Shown piece after piece: positions 53,727 to 64,000 of a stretch of 64,000 nucleotides of DNA. The stretch spans positions 248,001-312,000 of the forward strand of contig NC_014837.1 in the NCBI RefSeq assembly GCF_000175935.2. Direction: 5' to 3'. Made by a program: the position numbers and the translations under genes. Origin of the DNA: Pantoea sp. At-9b. GTDB lineage: Bacteria; Pseudomonadota; Gammaproteobacteria; Enterobacterales; Enterobacteriaceae. The first letter of the stretch is position 1; each line of letters begins with the position of its first letter. The notes under the pieces were generated by a model, which was not told the DNA's origin, made no database searches, and saw nothing but the letters and a program-made list of their open reading frames with translations.

Positions 53727-55022
53727 ATGGTAAATTTAGATAGAACAGATCATCTGATGCTGGCGCGCCAGCTCCCTACGCAGACGGTAGCCCTGATCCT
53801 CGCCGGAGGACGTGGCACACGCCTGAAAGACCTGACCGCCAAACGCGCCAAACCGGCGGTGCACTTTGGCGGTAAGTTCCGCATCATCGACTTTGCGCTC
53901 TCCAATTGCCTCAACTCGGGTATCCGGCGCATTGGCGTGATTACGCAATATCAGTCCCACACGCTGGTGCAGCATATCCAGCGTGGCTGGTCGATTTTCA
54001 ACGAAGAGATGAACGAGTTTGTCGATCTGCTGCCTGCACAACAGCGCTTCTCTACCGAGCATTGGTATCGCGGTACAGCGGATGCGGTGACACAAAACCT
54101 CGACATCATTCGTCGTTATAACGCCCAGTACATCGTGATCCTCGCCGGGGATCATATCTACAAAATGGATTACTCGCGCATGCTACTGGACCACGTCGAT
54201 CGTGGTGCCAAATGCACCATCGCCTGTTTACCGGTACCACTGGAGGAAGCGACCGCTTTTGGCGTGATGGCGGTGGATGCCGAAAATACCGTGATCGATT
54301 TTGTTGAAAAACCGCCTAAACCGCCCTCAATGCCGGGTGACGACAGCAGAGCGCTGGCCAGCATGGGGATTTATGTGTTTAACGCGGATTATCTCTACCA
54401 GCTGCTGGAAGAAGACGCTGAGTTACCTGAGTCCAATCACGATTTCGGTAAAGATTTGCTGCCGAAAATTGTGGCCAGCGGCGACGCCTACGCGCACTCC
54501 TTCACCCTGTCCTGCGTGCAAAGCGACGAAGCCGCCGAACCCTATTGGCGCGATGTCGGGACGCTCGAAGCCTACTGGCGCGCCAATCTGGATTTGGCCT
54601 CCGTCACACCGGAACTGGACATGTATGACCACACCTGGCCGATTCGAACCCATATGGAGCCGTTACCACCGGCGAAGTTTGTGCAGGATCGTTCCGGCAG
54701 CCACGGCATGACGATGAACTCGCTGGTCTCCGGCGGCTGCATCATCTCCGGCTCGGTGGTGGTGAACTCGGTGCTGTTCCCGCGCGTGCGTGTGAACTCT
54801 TTTTGCAACATCGATTCTTCGGTACTGCTGCCTGATGTGGTGGTTGGCCGCTCCTGTCGTCTGCGCCGCTGCGTGATCGATCGCGCCTGCGTGTTGCCGG
54901 AAGGCATTGTGATTGGCGAAAACCCCGATGAAGACAGCCGCCGTTTTTACCGTTCAGAAGAGGGCATCGTGCTGGTGACGCGCACCATGTTAGCCAAACT
55001 GGCGAGTGCCGCCGCCCGATGA
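53727..55022 (+). CDS. glgC: Glucose-1-phosphate adenylyltransferase
   Basis: A 431-residue enzyme that makes ADP-glucose, the controlled step of glycogen synthesis. Visible features are the nucleotide-binding [21 protein letters not shown], the allosteric lysine region at [14 protein letters not shown], the substrate loop FVEKPPKPP, and C-terminal left-handed beta-helix repeats ([19 protein letters not shown]). Length equals E. coli GlgC, which fructose bisphosphate activates and AMP inhibits. It begins ten bases after glgX with AAGGAG upstream. Confidence 0.98.
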   Translation: MVNLDRTDHLMLARQLPTQTVALILAGGRGTRLKDLTAKRAKPAVHFGGKFRIIDFALSNCLNSGIRRIGVITQYQSHTLVQHIQRGWSIFNEEMNEFVDLLPAQQRFSTEHWYRGTADAVTQNLDIIRRYNAQYIVILAGDHIYKMDYSRMLLDHVDRGAKCTIACLPVPLEEATAFGVMAVDAENTVIDFVEKPPKPPSMPGDDSRALASMGIYVFNADYLYQLLEEDAELPESNHDFGKDLLPKIVASGDAYAHSFTLSCVQSDEAAEPYWRDVGTLEAYWRANLDLASVTPELDMYDHTWPIRTHMEPLPPAKFVQDRSGSHGMTMNSLVSGGCIISGSVVVNSVLFPRVRVNSFCNIDSSVLLPDVVVGRSCRLRRCVIDRACVLPEGIVIGENPDEDSRRFYRSEEGIVLVTRTMLAKLASAAAR

Positions 55023-55083
55023 CGAAAAAGCACACAGACAATCGACGCGTGGAACGCGAGCGATAACACAAAAGGGGTCCAGG

Positions 55084-56517
55084 ATGCAGGTTTTACATGT
55101 CTGTTCAGAACTATTCCCGCTGTTGAAAACCGGCGGGTTGGCTGATGTTGTCGGCGCATTACCGCAGGCACAGATTGCCGGTGGTACGGATACGCGTGTG
55201 TTGCTGCCCGCGTATCCTGACCTGCGTAGAGGGATTCCGGATACGGAAGTGGTGGCGGAGCTGCCAACCTTTGCCGGGTTTGTTCGCTTACTTTTTGGAC
55301 ATTTTAACGGTGTTGGCATTTATTTAATTGATGCGCCGGGATTGTATGAACGTCCCGGCAGCCCGTACCACGACGAATCACAGTTTGCCTACGTCGATAA
55401 CTATCTGCGCTTTGCGCTGCTCGGCTGGATGGGCTGTGAACTCGCCTGCGGACTGGATACCTTTTGGCGGCCAGATATCGTGCATGCGCATGACTGGCAT
55501 GCCGGGTTGACCTGTGCCTATCTGGAGGCACGTGGCCGCCCGGCAAAATCGGTGTTTACCGTGCATAACCTGGCGTATCAGGGGCTGTTCTCCGCGCGCC
55601 ATATGGAGGAGCTTCAGCTACCGCGCGCCTTCTTCAACATGCATGGGTTGGAGTTCTACGGCCAGATTTCTTATCTCAAGGCTGGCCTGTTTTATGCCGA
55701 TCATATTACGGCGGTCAGCCCGACTTACGCGCTGGAGATCACCCGCCCGGAGTTTGGTTATGGCATGGAAGCGCTGTTGACACAGCGGCTGCGTGAAGGG
55801 CGGTTAAGTGGCGTGCTGAACGGTGTGGACCCGGCGATTTGGGACCCGGCACATGATCTGCTGCTGACCGCGCGTTACGACCGGGACACGCTGGAGAGCA
55901 AAGCCGAGAACAAGCGCCAGCTACAAATTGCCATGGGCCTGAAGGTGGATGACAAAGTGCCGGTGTTTTGCGTGATCAGCCGCTTAACCCGACAAAAAGG
56001 GCTGGATTTGGTGCTGGAAGCCTTGCCGGGATTGCTGGCGCAGGGCGGCCAGCTGGTGTTGCTGGGGCAGGGGGATGCCGAATTACAGCAGGGATTTCTC
56101 GCGGCGGCTGCCGAGCATCCCGGTAGCGTCGGCGTGCAGATCGGTTACCACGAGGCGTTCTCGCACCGCATCGTCGGGGGTGCGGATGTGATTCTGGTGC
56201 CCAGCCGTTTTGAACCGTGCGGCCTGACACAACTTTATGGCCTGAAGTACGGCACCCTGCCGCTGGTACGTCGTACTGGCGGTCTGGCGGATACGGTGAA
56301 TGACAGTTCGCTGGAGAACCTGGCCGATGGTATCGCCAGTGGTTTCAGCTTTGAAGACAGTAATGCCTGGTCGTTGCTCAGAGCGATCCGGCGTGCCTTT
56401 GTACTCTGGTCCCGCCCTTCCCTCTGGCGTTATGTTCAGCGTCAGGCGATGGGGATGGATTTTAGTTGGCAGGTGGCAGCACAAGCCTACCGCGATCTTT
56501 ATCAACGTTTGCTGTAA
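55084..56517 (+). CDS. glgA: Glycogen synthase
   Basis: A 477-residue family 5 glycosyltransferase that adds glucose from ADP-glucose to the growing chain. The ADP-glucose-binding [15 protein letters not shown] is at about residues 13-27, and the C-terminal domain shows [20 protein letters not shown]. The frame is open 26 codons upstream inside glgC, but ATG at 55084 with GGTCCAGG before it gives the exact E. coli length. Fourth gene of the operon. Confidence 0.98.
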   Translation: MQVLHVCSELFPLLKTGGLADVVGALPQAQIAGGTDTRVLLPAYPDLRRGIPDTEVVAELPTFAGFVRLLFGHFNGVGIYLIDAPGLYERPGSPYHDESQFAYVDNYLRFALLGWMGCELACGLDTFWRPDIVHAHDWHAGLTCAYLEARGRPAKSVFTVHNLAYQGLFSARHMEELQLPRAFFNMHGLEFYGQISYLKAGLFYADHITAVSPTYALEITRPEFGYGMEALLTQRLREGRLSGVLNGVDPAIWDPAHDLLLTARYDRDTLESKAENKRQLQIAMGLKVDDKVPVFCVISRLTRQKGLDLVLEALPGLLAQGGQLVLLGQGDAELQQGFLAAAAEHPGSVGVQIGYHEAFSHRIVGGADVILVPSRFEPCGLTQLYGLKYGTLPLVRRTGGLADTVNDSSLENLADGIASGFSFEDSNAWSLLRAIRRAFVLWSRPSLWRYVQRQAMGMDFSWQVAAQAYRDLYQRLL

Positions 56518-56538
56518 TGAGAGATTGGGATACTTGAT

Positions 56539-58986
56539 ATGAACGCACCTTTCACCTATGCCTCACCCACCCTGACGGTTGATGCGCTGAAGCACTCGAT
56601 AGCCTATAAACTGATGTTCACCATCGGCAAAGACCCCTCGATCGCCAATAAGCATGAGTGGTTGAACGCCGCGCTGCTGGCGGTGCGCGATCGTATGGTG
56701 GAGCGCTGGTTGCGTTCCAGCCGCGCGCAACTGTCGCAGGATGTACGCCAGGTGTATTACCTGTCGATGGAGTTTCTGATGGGCCGCACCCTCGGCAATG
56801 CGCTGTTGGCGATGGGGATTTATGACGATCTCAATCAGGCGCTGGACGAGATGGGACTGGATCTCAGCGAACTGATGGAAGAAGAGAACGATCCCGGCCT
56901 CGGCAACGGTGGCCTGGGACGTCTTGCCGCCTGTTTCCTCGATTCACTGGCGACCCTCGGCCTGCCGGGACGTGGCTACGGCATTCGTTACGACTACGGC
57001 ATGTTCAAGCAGAACATTGTCGACGGACAACAGCGCGAATCGCCGGACTACTGGTTGGAATACGGCAACCCGTGGGAATTCCAGCGATTTAACACCCGCT
57101 ACAAGGTACGCTTCGGCGGGCGTTTGCAGCACGAAGGTAGCCGGGTGCGCTGGATCGAAACCGAAGAGATCCTGGCGATTGCTTACGATCAGATCGTGCC
57201 TGGTTTTGACACCGATGCCACCAACACGCTGCGGTTGTGGGGCGCGCAGGCCAGTAACGAAATCAACCTTGGTAAGTTTAATCAGGGCGATTACTTTGCC
57301 GCAGTGGAAGATAAAAACCACTCGGAAAACGTATCGCGTGTGCTTTATCCCGATGACTCCACCTATTCGGGCCGCGAACTGCGTCTGCGCCAGGAATATT
57401 TCCTCGTTTCCTCAACGGTACAGGACATCCTTAACCGCCACTGGCAGATGCACCAGACCTGGGACAATCTGGCAGACAAAATCGCCATCCACCTCAACGA
57501 TACCCATCCGGTGCTGGCGATCCCAGAGCTGATGCGTTTGTTGATTGATGAGCAGAAATTTACCTGGGACGATGCGTTTGAGGTGACCTGCCAGGTGTTC
57601 TCCTACACCAACCACACGCTGATGAGCGAAGCGCTGGAAACCTGGCCGGTGGATATGATCGGCAAGATCCTGCCGCGCCATCTCAGTATCGTGTTTGAAA
57701 TCAACGACTACTTCCTGAAAACCATTCAGGAATACTACCCGGATGACTGGGATCTGATGTCGCGTATCTCAATCATTGATGAGAACAATGGTCGTAAGAT
57801 ACGCATGGCGTGGCTGGCGGTAGTGGTCAGCCATAAGGTCAACGGCGTGTCTGAACTGCACTCCAACCTGATGGTGCAGTCGCTGTTTGCCGATTTTGCA
57901 CGCCTGTTCCCAGGCCGCTTCTGTAATAAAACCAATGGTGTGACGCCGCGCCGCTGGCTGGCGCTGGCTAACCCGGCGCTCTCGGAGGTGCTGGATGAGG
58001 CAATAGGTCGCACCTGGCGCACCGATCTCAGCCAGCTGAGTGACCTGACGCCGCAAATCGATTTCCCGGCGTTTATCGAGCAGATCGCCGATGCCAAGTT
58101 TGCCAACAAAAAGCGTCTGGCAGATTGGGTGGCGAAAAACCTTGATATCGTGCTGGACCCGCATGCGTTGTTTGATGTGCAGATCAAGCGTATCCACGAG
58201 TACAAACGCCAACTGCTCAATGTTCTGCACGTGATCACCCGCTACAACCGTATCAAGGCGGATCCCACCGCCGACTGGGTGCCGCGCGTGAATATTTTCG
58301 CCGGTAAGGCTGCCTCGGCCTATTACATGGCCAAGCACATTATCCATCTGATCAACGATGTGGCGAAGGTGATCAACAATGATCCCGACGTGAAGAACAA
58401 ATTGAAGGTGGTGTTTATCCCCAACTACGGCGTTAGCCTGGCGCAGATCATTATTCCGGCGGCGGATCTCTCCGAGCAGATTTCCACGGCGGGGACGGAG
58501 GCTTCCGGCACCAGCAACATGAAGTTTGCGCTCAACGGGGCGTTAACCATTGGTACGCTGGATGGTGCTAACGTCGAGATGCGTGAGCATGTGGGGGCGG
58601 AGAATATCTTTATCTTCGGTAACACCACGCCGCAGGTTGAGCAATTGCGGAAAGATGGCTACAACCCACGTAAATACTATGAAGAAGATGAGGAGTTGCA
58701 TCAGGCGCTGACGCAAATTGCCAGCGGGCTGTTCAGCCCACAGGACCCGGGCCGCTATCGTAATCTGTTTGATGCGCTGGTGAACTTTGGCGACCACTAT
58801 CAATTGTTGGCGGATTATCGCAGTTATGTGGATACCCAGGACAAGGTGGACAAACTGTATCGTCAGCCGGATGAGTGGCAGCGACGTGCGGCGTTGAACA
58901 TCGCCAATATGGGCTACTTCTCTGCGGATCGGACCATTCAGGAGTACGCCGATGAGATCTGGCATATTTCGCCGGTGAGATTGTAA
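56539..58986 (+). CDS. glgP: Glycogen phosphorylase
   Basis: An 815-residue PLP enzyme that releases glucose 1-phosphate from glycogen ends. The cofactor lysine lies in [19 protein letters not shown], and the substrate blocks [26 protein letters not shown] and VHIYKR-like [14 protein letters not shown] are present. The regulatory N-terminal phosphorylation segment of the animal enzyme is absent, as expected. It is the last gene of glgBXCAP, 21 bases after glgA. Confidence 0.98.
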   Translation: MNAPFTYASPTLTVDALKHSIAYKLMFTIGKDPSIANKHEWLNAALLAVRDRMVERWLRSSRAQLSQDVRQVYYLSMEFLMGRTLGNALLAMGIYDDLNQALDEMGLDLSELMEEENDPGLGNGGLGRLAACFLDSLATLGLPGRGYGIRYDYGMFKQNIVDGQQRESPDYWLEYGNPWEFQRFNTRYKVRFGGRLQHEGSRVRWIETEEILAIAYDQIVPGFDTDATNTLRLWGAQASNEINLGKFNQGDYFAAVEDKNHSENVSRVLYPDDSTYSGRELRLRQEYFLVSSTVQDILNRHWQMHQTWDNLADKIAIHLNDTHPVLAIPELMRLLIDEQKFTWDDAFEVTCQVFSYTNHTLMSEALETWPVDMIGKILPRHLSIVFEINDYFLKTIQEYYPDDWDLMSRISIIDENNGRKIRMAWLAVVVSHKVNGVSELHSNLMVQSLFADFARLFPGRFCNKTNGVTPRRWLALANPALSEVLDEAIGRTWRTDLSQLSDLTPQIDFPAFIEQIADAKFANKKRLADWVAKNLDIVLDPHALFDVQIKRIHEYKRQLLNVLHVITRYNRIKADPTADWVPRVNIFAGKAASAYYMAKHIIHLINDVAKVINNDPDVKNKLKVVFIPNYGVSLAQIIIPAADLSEQISTAGTEASGTSNMKFALNGALTIGTLDGANVEMREHVGAENIFIFGNTTPQVEQLRKDGYNPRKYYEEDEELHQALTQIASGLFSPQDPGRYRNLFDALVNFGDHYQLLADYRSYVDTQDKVDKLYRQPDEWQRRAALNIANMGYFSADRTIQEYADEIWHISPVRL

Positions 58987-59003
58987 CGGAACGCTGGACG
59001 CCA

Positions 59004-59028
59004 CCCTCTCCCGTCTTGCGGGAGAGGG
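59004..59028. repeat. CCCTCTCCCG hairpin element between glgP and dcrB
   Basis: CCCTCTCCCG and CGGGAGAGGG form a perfect ten-base-pair stem with a five-base loop, followed by GGGGCGAGGG. It fills the gap between two converging genes, 17 bases after glgP. Similar GGGAGAGGG elements are scattered in many enterobacterial genomes. It lacks a T run but could still stop polymerase or protect 3' ends. Confidence 0.7.
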
Positions 59029-59056
59029 CCGGGGCGAGGGCCACAGGCCGCAAAAA

Positions 59057-59614
59057 CTATTTCAGCGTAATGCTTTTCACGATGGCATCTGCATCGCTCT
59101 GGGCCTGCTGCTGATTATCCGCTGGCAGGGTGATTTGCAGAGTCAGCAGTTTGCCGTCAACTTTCGCCAGAATCACCGAAGACCAGGAGGTCTGGTGGTT
59201 GGCAGAAATCACGGTATCCAGCTGCTGAGCCGGTTGATCGCTCAGCGTTACCGCTTTGTTCGATACCACCTGCAACTGCGGGTCGCGGTTGCGTTGCTGC
59301 TGTTCCAGACGCTGTGACAGCGCATCCAGCGCTTCATTGGTCGGGTCACCGGCAATCACGATAATTGCGCGCGCGCCGGTCTGATCGGCATAGACATGCA
59401 TATTGGCGGATTCGGTACCAAGCTTACCGCTCTTATCCGCCATGCCCGCAGGCAGGGTGAAGCTCAGTTTTCCGTCCAGCAGACTTACCGTCTGGGTTGA
59501 CTGGCTGGCAGCGCTGCCGTTGTCAGCCGTTGCCGCGTCATCCTTTTTCTGGTCACAGGCCGCGAGGCCAAGCACCAGCAGGCCAATGCCCGCATATTTC
59601 ACTAAGTTACGCAT
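59057..59614 (-). CDS. dcrB: DcrB lipoprotein
   Basis: A 185-residue lipoprotein. The signal [20 protein letters not shown] places the lipidated cysteine at C20, followed by DQKK, so Asp at +2 would keep it in the inner membrane. The mature part [14 protein letters not shown] and [16 protein letters not shown] matches E. coli DcrB, which phage C1 needs for DNA entry and which later work linked to lipoprotein maturation. ATG at 59614 has GGGAA before it; the frame is open 21 codons earlier. Confidence 0.93.
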   Translation of the reverse strand: MRNLVKYAGIGLLVLGLAACDQKKDDAATADNGSAASQSTQTVSLLDGKLSFTLPAGMADKSGKLGTESANMHVYADQTGARAIIVIAGDPTNEALDALSQRLEQQQRNRDPQLQVVSNKAVTLSDQPAQQLDTVISANHQTSWSSVILAKVDGKLLTLQITLPADNQQQAQSDADAIVKSITLK

Positions 59615-59731
59615 TCTTTTCCCTATAACAAGATTCCAGTCCGCGATTATCAAATCGGAATCGGCGGTCAAAAGCAACCGCCGGTTTGTCAGGAAATCTT
59701 AGCGTGGGTGCAACGCGGGCACTACGTAGAA

Positions 59732-60397
59732 TTAACCGAAATTGAGCTGACGTTGGGCCGAACGCTCAGCCAGACGCTTCAGCGTCGCATTGAGCAGCAC
59801 GCCATAGGCCGGCAGGAAGAAGAGCATGCAGATCATCACTTTGAAGCTGTAATCCACCAGCGCGATTTCCACCCAGTGCTGGGCCATAAACGGGTCCGGG
59901 CTTTTGTAGAAAGCGATAAAGAAGAACGCCAGGGTATCGCTGATATTGCCGAGGAACATCGCCGCAGCCGGCGCAATCCACCACTGTGGCAGGCGGCGCA
60001 GACGGTTAAACACGTGTACATCCAGAATCTGCCCTAACGCATAGGCCATAAAGCTGGCGCTGGCGATACGGGCCACGAACAGGTTCACCTGCTCCAGTGA
60101 CGCCCAGCCCTGCCATTCGCCCTGATAAAACACGCAGGAAACGATGTAAGAGATAAACAACGCCGGCACCATCACCGCCAGAATAATACGACGGGCCAGC
60201 GGCGCGCCGAAAATACGCACGGTGAGATCGGTGGCGAGGAAAATAAACGGAAAGCTGAAGGCACCCCAGGTGGTGTGGAAGCCAAAAATGGCCACCGGTA
60301 GCTGCACCAGATAGTTACTGGAGGTGATCACCAGCAAATGAAACAAAGACAGCCAGAACAGCGCATGCATGCGCTGACGCGGAGAAAAAGCGATCAT
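59732..60397 (-). CDS. yhhQ: Queuosine precursor transporter YhhQ
   Basis: A 221-residue inner-membrane protein with about six spans, of the YhhQ family (DUF165), which imports the 7-deazaguanine precursors preQ0 and preQ1 for queuosine in tRNA. Family blocks LVITSSNYLVQLPV, FSFPFIFLATDLTVRIFGA, ASFMAYALGQILDVHVFN and GNISDTLAFFFIAFY are clear. It is divergent from tusA, another gene for tRNA modification, as in E. coli. Confidence 0.94.
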   Translation of the reverse strand: MIAFSPRQRMHALFWLSLFHLLVITSSNYLVQLPVAIFGFHTTWGAFSFPFIFLATDLTVRIFGAPLARRIILAVMVPALFISYIVSCVFYQGEWQGWASLEQVNLFVARIASASFMAYALGQILDVHVFNRLRRLPQWWIAPAAAMFLGNISDTLAFFFIAFYKSPDPFMAQHWVEIALVDYSFKVMICMLFFLPAYGVLLNATLKRLAERSAQRQLNFG

Positions 60398-60530
60398 GTT
60401 TAGCCTTTTTAGTGTTGGGGTGAGGGAACCCAGTACCGCAGTTTTTTGCGGTGGTTAATAAAAAATCGGCGGCATCTTATCGCGTTGTGCGATTTATGCA
60501 ATGGTTAATATTAACGCAATCGTTATCGCC

Positions 60531-60558
60531 TTGCGCGGATGATTGAGCGCGCTAGAAT
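60531..60558 (+). promoter_or_regulatory. Likely tusA promoter
   Basis: TTGCGC, a 16-base spacer and TAGAAT lie 33 bases before the tusA ATG. A perfect palindrome GTTAATATTAAC sits just upstream (60504-60515). Confidence 0.5.
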
Positions 60559-60590
60559 GAGCGCCCTCCCTTGCAAACAGACAGAGAATC

Positions 60591-60842
60591 ATGAGCGATC
60601 CCTTTTCCGCGCCGGACCATACCCTTGATGCCCTTGGCCTGCGCTGCCCGGAGCCGGTGATGATGGTGCGTAAAACCGTGCGCCAGATGCAGGCGGGCGA
60701 AACCCTGCTGATTATTGCTGACGATCCGGCGACCACGCGTGATATCCCCGGCTTTTGCCGCTTTATGGAACATACCTTGCTGGCGCAGCAGACGGACAGT
60801 CTGCCGTATCAGTACCTGATCCAGAAAGGCGCAGATGCCTGA
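60591..60842 (+). CDS. tusA: Sulfur carrier protein TusA
   Basis: An 83-residue carrier that takes sulfur from IscS and passes it to TusBCD for 2-thiouridine in tRNA. The active cysteine is C19 in the signature [12 protein letters not shown]. The rest ([26 protein letters not shown]) is typical. It converges on zntA 18 bases away; GATGCC-TGAA-GGCATC at its stop codon can form a hairpin. Confidence 0.97.
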   Translation: MSDPFSAPDHTLDALGLRCPEPVMMVRKTVRQMQAGETLLIIADDPATTRDIPGFCRFMEHTLLAQQTDSLPYQYLIQKGADA

Positions 60843-60859
60843 AGGCATCCGCGTCTTGT

Positions 60860-63124
60860 TTAACGTGAACGCAGCAGTCGCAGCGCGTTGGCGGTGACCA
60901 GCGCAGTAGCACCGGAATCCGCCAATACCGCCAGCCATAACCCGGTAAAGCCGAGCAGCGTGGTGGCCAGGAATAACGCCTTCAGCCCCAGCGCCAGCGC
61001 GATATTCTGGCGGATGATACGGCGGGTGCGGCGTGCCAGCGCCACGGTACGCGGCAGAATCGCCAGCCGGTTTTGCGTCAGTGCCGCATCGGCTGCTTCC
61101 AGCGCCACATCAGTGCCGCTGCCCATTGCAATGCCCAGCGTGGCTGCTTTCATCGCTGGCGCATCGTTGATGCCATCGCCAATCATCGCCAGCGATTGCT
61201 GTGCATCCAGTTCACGCACCGCGGCGACCTTAGCGGCAGGCAGCAGGCTGGCGCGATAATCAATCTGCAATTCCGCAGCAATCGCGGCGGCGGCGCGCGG
61301 GTTATCACCGGTCAGCATCAGACTGCGGATGCCGAGTTGTTGCAGTTCTGCCAGCGCGCTGGCCGCTTCGCGACGTAACTGATCCTGCAACGCCAACACG
61401 CCAAGCGGACGGGCGTCCTGTAACAGGACCACCACCGTTTTGCCACCGTTCTCAAGCTGCGCGATGGTTTGCAGCTGATCCTCCAGCAGGTTTTTCACTT
61501 CACGCGGGGCCAGCAACTGATAGTGGATGCCCGCAATCTGCGCTTCGATGCCGCTACCGGTTAGCGTGCGCTGATCACATGCCACCGGCAGGGAAAGCTG
61601 CTGCCGGGTGGCTTCTGCGACGATAGCCAGCGCCAGCGGATGGCTGGAACCCTGTTCAATCGCGGCACTGAGCGCCAGCAACCTTTCCGGCTGTGCGTCT
61701 CCAAACGCCAGCACATCGGAGACCTGCGGCTTGCCTTCGGTCAGGGTGCCGGTTTTATCGAACGCCATCATGCTGACGCGGCTGAGCCGTTCCAGTGCGG
61801 CACCGCCTTTAATCAACGCCCCCTGGCGTGCTGCGGCCGCCAAACCAGAGGTAATCGCTGCCGGGGTGGAAATCACCAGCGCACACGGGCAACCAATCAG
61901 CAGCAGCGTCAAACCTTTGTAAATCCACGGCAGCCAGTCAGCGCCCGCGATCAGCGGCGGCAGCGTCATCACCAGCAATGCCAACAGCATAATTGCCGGG
62001 GTATAGAGACGGCTGAAGCGATCGATAAAACGCTCGACCGGTGCGCGATGGCTTTCCGCTTCCTCAATCAGTTGCAGGATACGGTCGATGGCGCTGTGGC
62101 CGGGTTCAGAAATCACCTGCAACCTGACCAGACGATCGACGCTGGTGGCTCCGGCCATAACCGTCTCGCCAGGCTGGCGTGCTACCGGCACTGATTCGCC
62201 AGTTAATGCGCTTTCGTCAAAGCTGGCGGCGCTGGCAAGTAACTCGCCATCGGCAGGCAAACGGCCACCCGCCGCGACTTCAATCACATCTCCGGGACGT
62301 AACTCCGCCAGCGCCACCTGCTCACGCAGTGCGCCGCGCACGCGGGTGGCGGTATCGGGGCGCAACGCCATCAGCGCGGTCACACCGCGACGGGCGCGCG
62401 TGGCGGCATAGGCTTCCAGACGTTCGCCCAGTTGAAACAGCAGCAAAACCATCGCGGCTTCGGCATGTGCACCAATCACCAGCGCACCGCCAGCGGCGAG
62501 CGTCATCAGGGTTTCGATGCTGAAAGGGGAACCGCTGCGCAGCAGACGCCAGGCGCTGCGGGCAACCGGCAGCAGGCCGACTAAGGTGGTGATGACAAAC
62601 AAGCGATCGCCCCACAGCGGGGACGTCAGGCTGAGCAGCCAGCTGGCAAGCATCAACAGTGCCAGCAGCAGCAAACCGGCGTTTTCCCGCAAGCGAGCGG
62701 GCTGGGTTTGCACATCGGCGGCGATCAGGCTGAAACCGGCGCTTTTGACCGCCTGTTCAATCGCCGGACGGATATCGTTTTCGGCATCGACCACCAATTT
62801 CTCACTGGCGAAGATGACACGGGCGTTGCGTACCTGTGGCAGTTTTTGTACGGCGGTTTCGATTTTGCGTGCACAGCTCGGGCAATCCATCCCGGCAATT
62901 TGCCAGCGGAATTGATGGGCGCTGGGGCCGGGCCTGTCGCTCTCTTCGTCGGTGTCGCCACCGCCGGGACTGCCGTTATCGCAGCAGCTACAGTTGCTGT
63001 CTGGCGTCACCGGCTGTGCGGCGGAAATCTGTAGCGTCACCGGGCGTGCACGGCTGATGCCGCAAAGCGGCTGCGGTTTGTTATGGCTTTTGCCACAACG
63101 GCAGGCGTGGGTATGTTGATGCAT
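60860..63124 (-). CDS. zntA: Zinc/cadmium/lead exporting P-type ATPase
   Basis: A 754-residue P1B-type pump of the inner membrane. The N-terminal tail is rich in possible metal ligands: H2, H4, H6, C8, C10, H14, C21, C45, C47, C48. A heavy-metal domain follows with GMDCPSC (C81, C84). The transmembrane metal site is C412-P-C414, the phosphorylated residue is D456 in DKTGTLTEG, and GDGINDAP is present near the C-terminus. The tail is about 20 residues longer than in E. coli ZntA, whose own tail has a CCCDGAC cluster. GGAGG precedes the ATG, and a ZntR-type promoter drives it. Confidence 0.97.
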   Translation of the reverse strand: MHQHTHACRCGKSHNKPQPLCGISRARPVTLQISAAQPVTPDSNCSCCDNGSPGGGDTDEESDRPGPSAHQFRWQIAGMDCPSCARKIETAVQKLPQVRNARVIFASEKLVVDAENDIRPAIEQAVKSAGFSLIAADVQTQPARLRENAGLLLLALLMLASWLLSLTSPLWGDRLFVITTLVGLLPVARSAWRLLRSGSPFSIETLMTLAAGGALVIGAHAEAAMVLLLFQLGERLEAYAATRARRGVTALMALRPDTATRVRGALREQVALAELRPGDVIEVAAGGRLPADGELLASAASFDESALTGESVPVARQPGETVMAGATSVDRLVRLQVISEPGHSAIDRILQLIEEAESHRAPVERFIDRFSRLYTPAIMLLALLVMTLPPLIAGADWLPWIYKGLTLLLIGCPCALVISTPAAITSGLAAAARQGALIKGGAALERLSRVSMMAFDKTGTLTEGKPQVSDVLAFGDAQPERLLALSAAIEQGSSHPLALAIVAEATRQQLSLPVACDQRTLTGSGIEAQIAGIHYQLLAPREVKNLLEDQLQTIAQLENGGKTVVVLLQDARPLGVLALQDQLRREAASALAELQQLGIRSLMLTGDNPRAAAAIAAELQIDYRASLLPAAKVAAVRELDAQQSLAMIGDGINDAPAMKAATLGIAMGSGTDVALEAADAALTQNRLAILPRTVALARRTRRIIRQNIALALGLKALFLATTLLGFTGLWLAVLADSGATALVTANALRLLRSR

Positions 63125-63165
63125 GTAACCTCCGGATTCAGGGACGGACGAAGGTCCGTACCCTG

Positions 63166-63197
63166 ATGCTACACTCTGGAGTGCACTCCAGAGTCAA
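63166..63197 (-). promoter_or_regulatory. ZntR-controlled promoter of zntA
   Basis: Read leftward, TTGACT (63192-63197) and TAGCAT (63166-63171) are separated by 20 bases, the stretched spacing typical of MerR-family promoters. The spacer holds a perfect 22-base palindrome (63173-63194) with half-site ACTCTGGAGTG, as in the E. coli zntA operator. ZntR with zinc would twist the DNA and activate it. Confidence 0.93.
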
Positions 63198-63218
63198 GCG
63201 CGGAAGATGACTTTTTCT

Positions 63219-63848
63219 TCAATTGAGCCACAAAGAGCGCACGATCATAAAATGACCGGCAAAGTAGCAGGCCGCAACGATGGCGCTATCGGCGCGGAAA
63301 CGACGGCGATAGTGGGTGATAAACCAGACGATATTTGCCAGCAGCAGCAGCCCGGCACCGACCAGCAGCGAGAAGCTGTAATCCGTCGGACGGAAGAAGT
63401 AGTTTTCAGCCGCCATCCAGGTCATCACCAGCGTCATGCCGATAAAGGTACACACCGGCCAGCGTAACTCTTCCAGCTTGGTCCAGATGATGCCAATCAA
63501 TATCACGCCGATGATCAATAGCGTGAGCGGCACCGGCCAGAAGAAGCTGACCGTCATGTGTGCGGCAAAGCTGATGGTGTAGAGCAGATGCGAGAGAAAG
63601 AAAGCACCCAGCGCATACAGCATCTGCTGGCGTGGCAGCAGCGTCAACGCATCGCCAACCAGTGTGGCAACCAGGCCTGCGAGAATCAGGTAATCGGTGG
63701 GGTTAAAGGTAGGCGCTTGCCAGGCCCAGGCCACCAGCAGCAACAGGGTGACGGGTTTAAATAACCAACGCTGCCACTGCGGGCCGCGGTAAGTTGCATC
63801 GACATAGAGCCAACCGGAAAAAAGTACGGCAAGGAAAGACCAAAGCAT
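63219..63848 (-). CDS. yhhN: YhhN family membrane protein (lysoplasmalogenase-like)
   Basis: A 209-residue inner-membrane protein with about seven to eight spans, of the YhhN family; animal TMEM86 members hydrolyse lysoplasmalogen, but the bacterial role is unclear. Family features are [17 protein letters not shown] with its conserved Asp, [14 protein letters not shown], and [12 protein letters not shown]. It lies upstream of zntA on the same strand, but the ZntR promoter between them shows separate control. Order is as in E. coli. Confidence 0.9.
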   Translation of the reverse strand: MLWSFLAVLFSGWLYVDATYRGPQWQRWLFKPVTLLLLVAWAWQAPTFNPTDYLILAGLVATLVGDALTLLPRQQMLYALGAFFLSHLLYTISFAAHMTVSFFWPVPLTLLIIGVILIGIIWTKLEELRWPVCTFIGMTLVMTWMAAENYFFRPTDYSFSLLVGAGLLLLANIVWFITHYRRRFRADSAIVAACYFAGHFMIVRSLWLN

Positions 63849-64000
63849 GTTTTCTCCCTTTTCTGGACGTGATGTCCGCCAGTCTGATGAATTTTCCCAA
63901 AAACGCGATCCCAGTGTAAGTTACCGGCGGTGAATGTGACAATCGGGCAACTCTGGTTGTATGCTTGGCCCTCTTAACCTTTCCGACATTAACGCAAAGC
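63849..64000. other. Right-edge control region upstream of yhhN
   Basis: The last 152 bases contain no complete gene. They presumably carry the yhhN promoter and the start region for a gene beyond the window; in E. coli yhhM and rsmD lie on that side. No site can be assigned with confidence. Confidence 0.3.

Overview
The window is a housekeeping stretch of an enterobacterial chromosome, most likely Pantoea or a close Erwiniaceae relative. Nearly every protein matches a known Escherichia coli family at its expected length. Gene order follows E. coli over two long blocks, but with replacements and breaks. The 16S rRNA, the rrn operon inserted between purH and metA, and a thi locus that carries only thiC and thiE fit Pantoea best. 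This is pattern recognition from memory of these families; no database search was run.

Layout. 1-6040: 3' end of rpoB, then rpoC and its terminator. 6051-7856: a divergent pair, yjiS (DUF1127) and yjiR (MocR-type regulator). 7880-10610: thiCE with a TPP riboswitch, read leftward. 10704-15672: rsd, then nudC-hemE-nfi-yjaG-hupA-yjaH. 15712-18753: purHD, read leftward, with a PurR operator. 18871-24518: a complete rrn operon (P1/P2, 16S, tRNA-Ile, tRNA-Ala, 23S, 5S, terminator). 24572-26402: an OprB-type porin and an AT-rich gap. 26353-33126: metA with a MetJ box array, the glyoxylate operon aceBAK and its repressor iclR. 33324-37007: metH. 37111-40906: yjbEFGH (exopolysaccharide), read leftward. 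41422-43068: pgi. 43431-45150: lysine riboswitch and lysC. 45412-47878: aqpZ, panS, yhgN. 48091-49200: asd. 49554-58986: the glycogen operon glgBXCAP. 59057-63848: dcrB, yhhQ, tusA, zntA with a ZntR-type promoter, and yhhN.

How the genes work together. Four genes of the aspartate family (metA, metH, lysC, asd) lie in one window. AceBAK plus IclR run and control the glyoxylate shunt. Pgi and GlgBXCAP link hexose phosphate to glycogen storage. TPP, lysine, PurR, MetJ, IclR and ZntR control elements can all be read directly from the DNA.

No prophage, insertion sequence, CRISPR array, toxin-antitoxin or secondary-metabolite cluster was seen, and I found no convincing undescribed system. The most unusual signals are a palindromic intergenic repeat with core GCGCGATAAATCGCGC, found only between convergent genes; the yjiR/yjiS pair placed beside rpoC with direct repeats in its shared control region; the missing thiazole genes after thiE; a porin in place of yjaA/yjaB; an intrinsic terminator inside the yjb operon; and a metal-ligand-rich N-terminal tail on ZntA.
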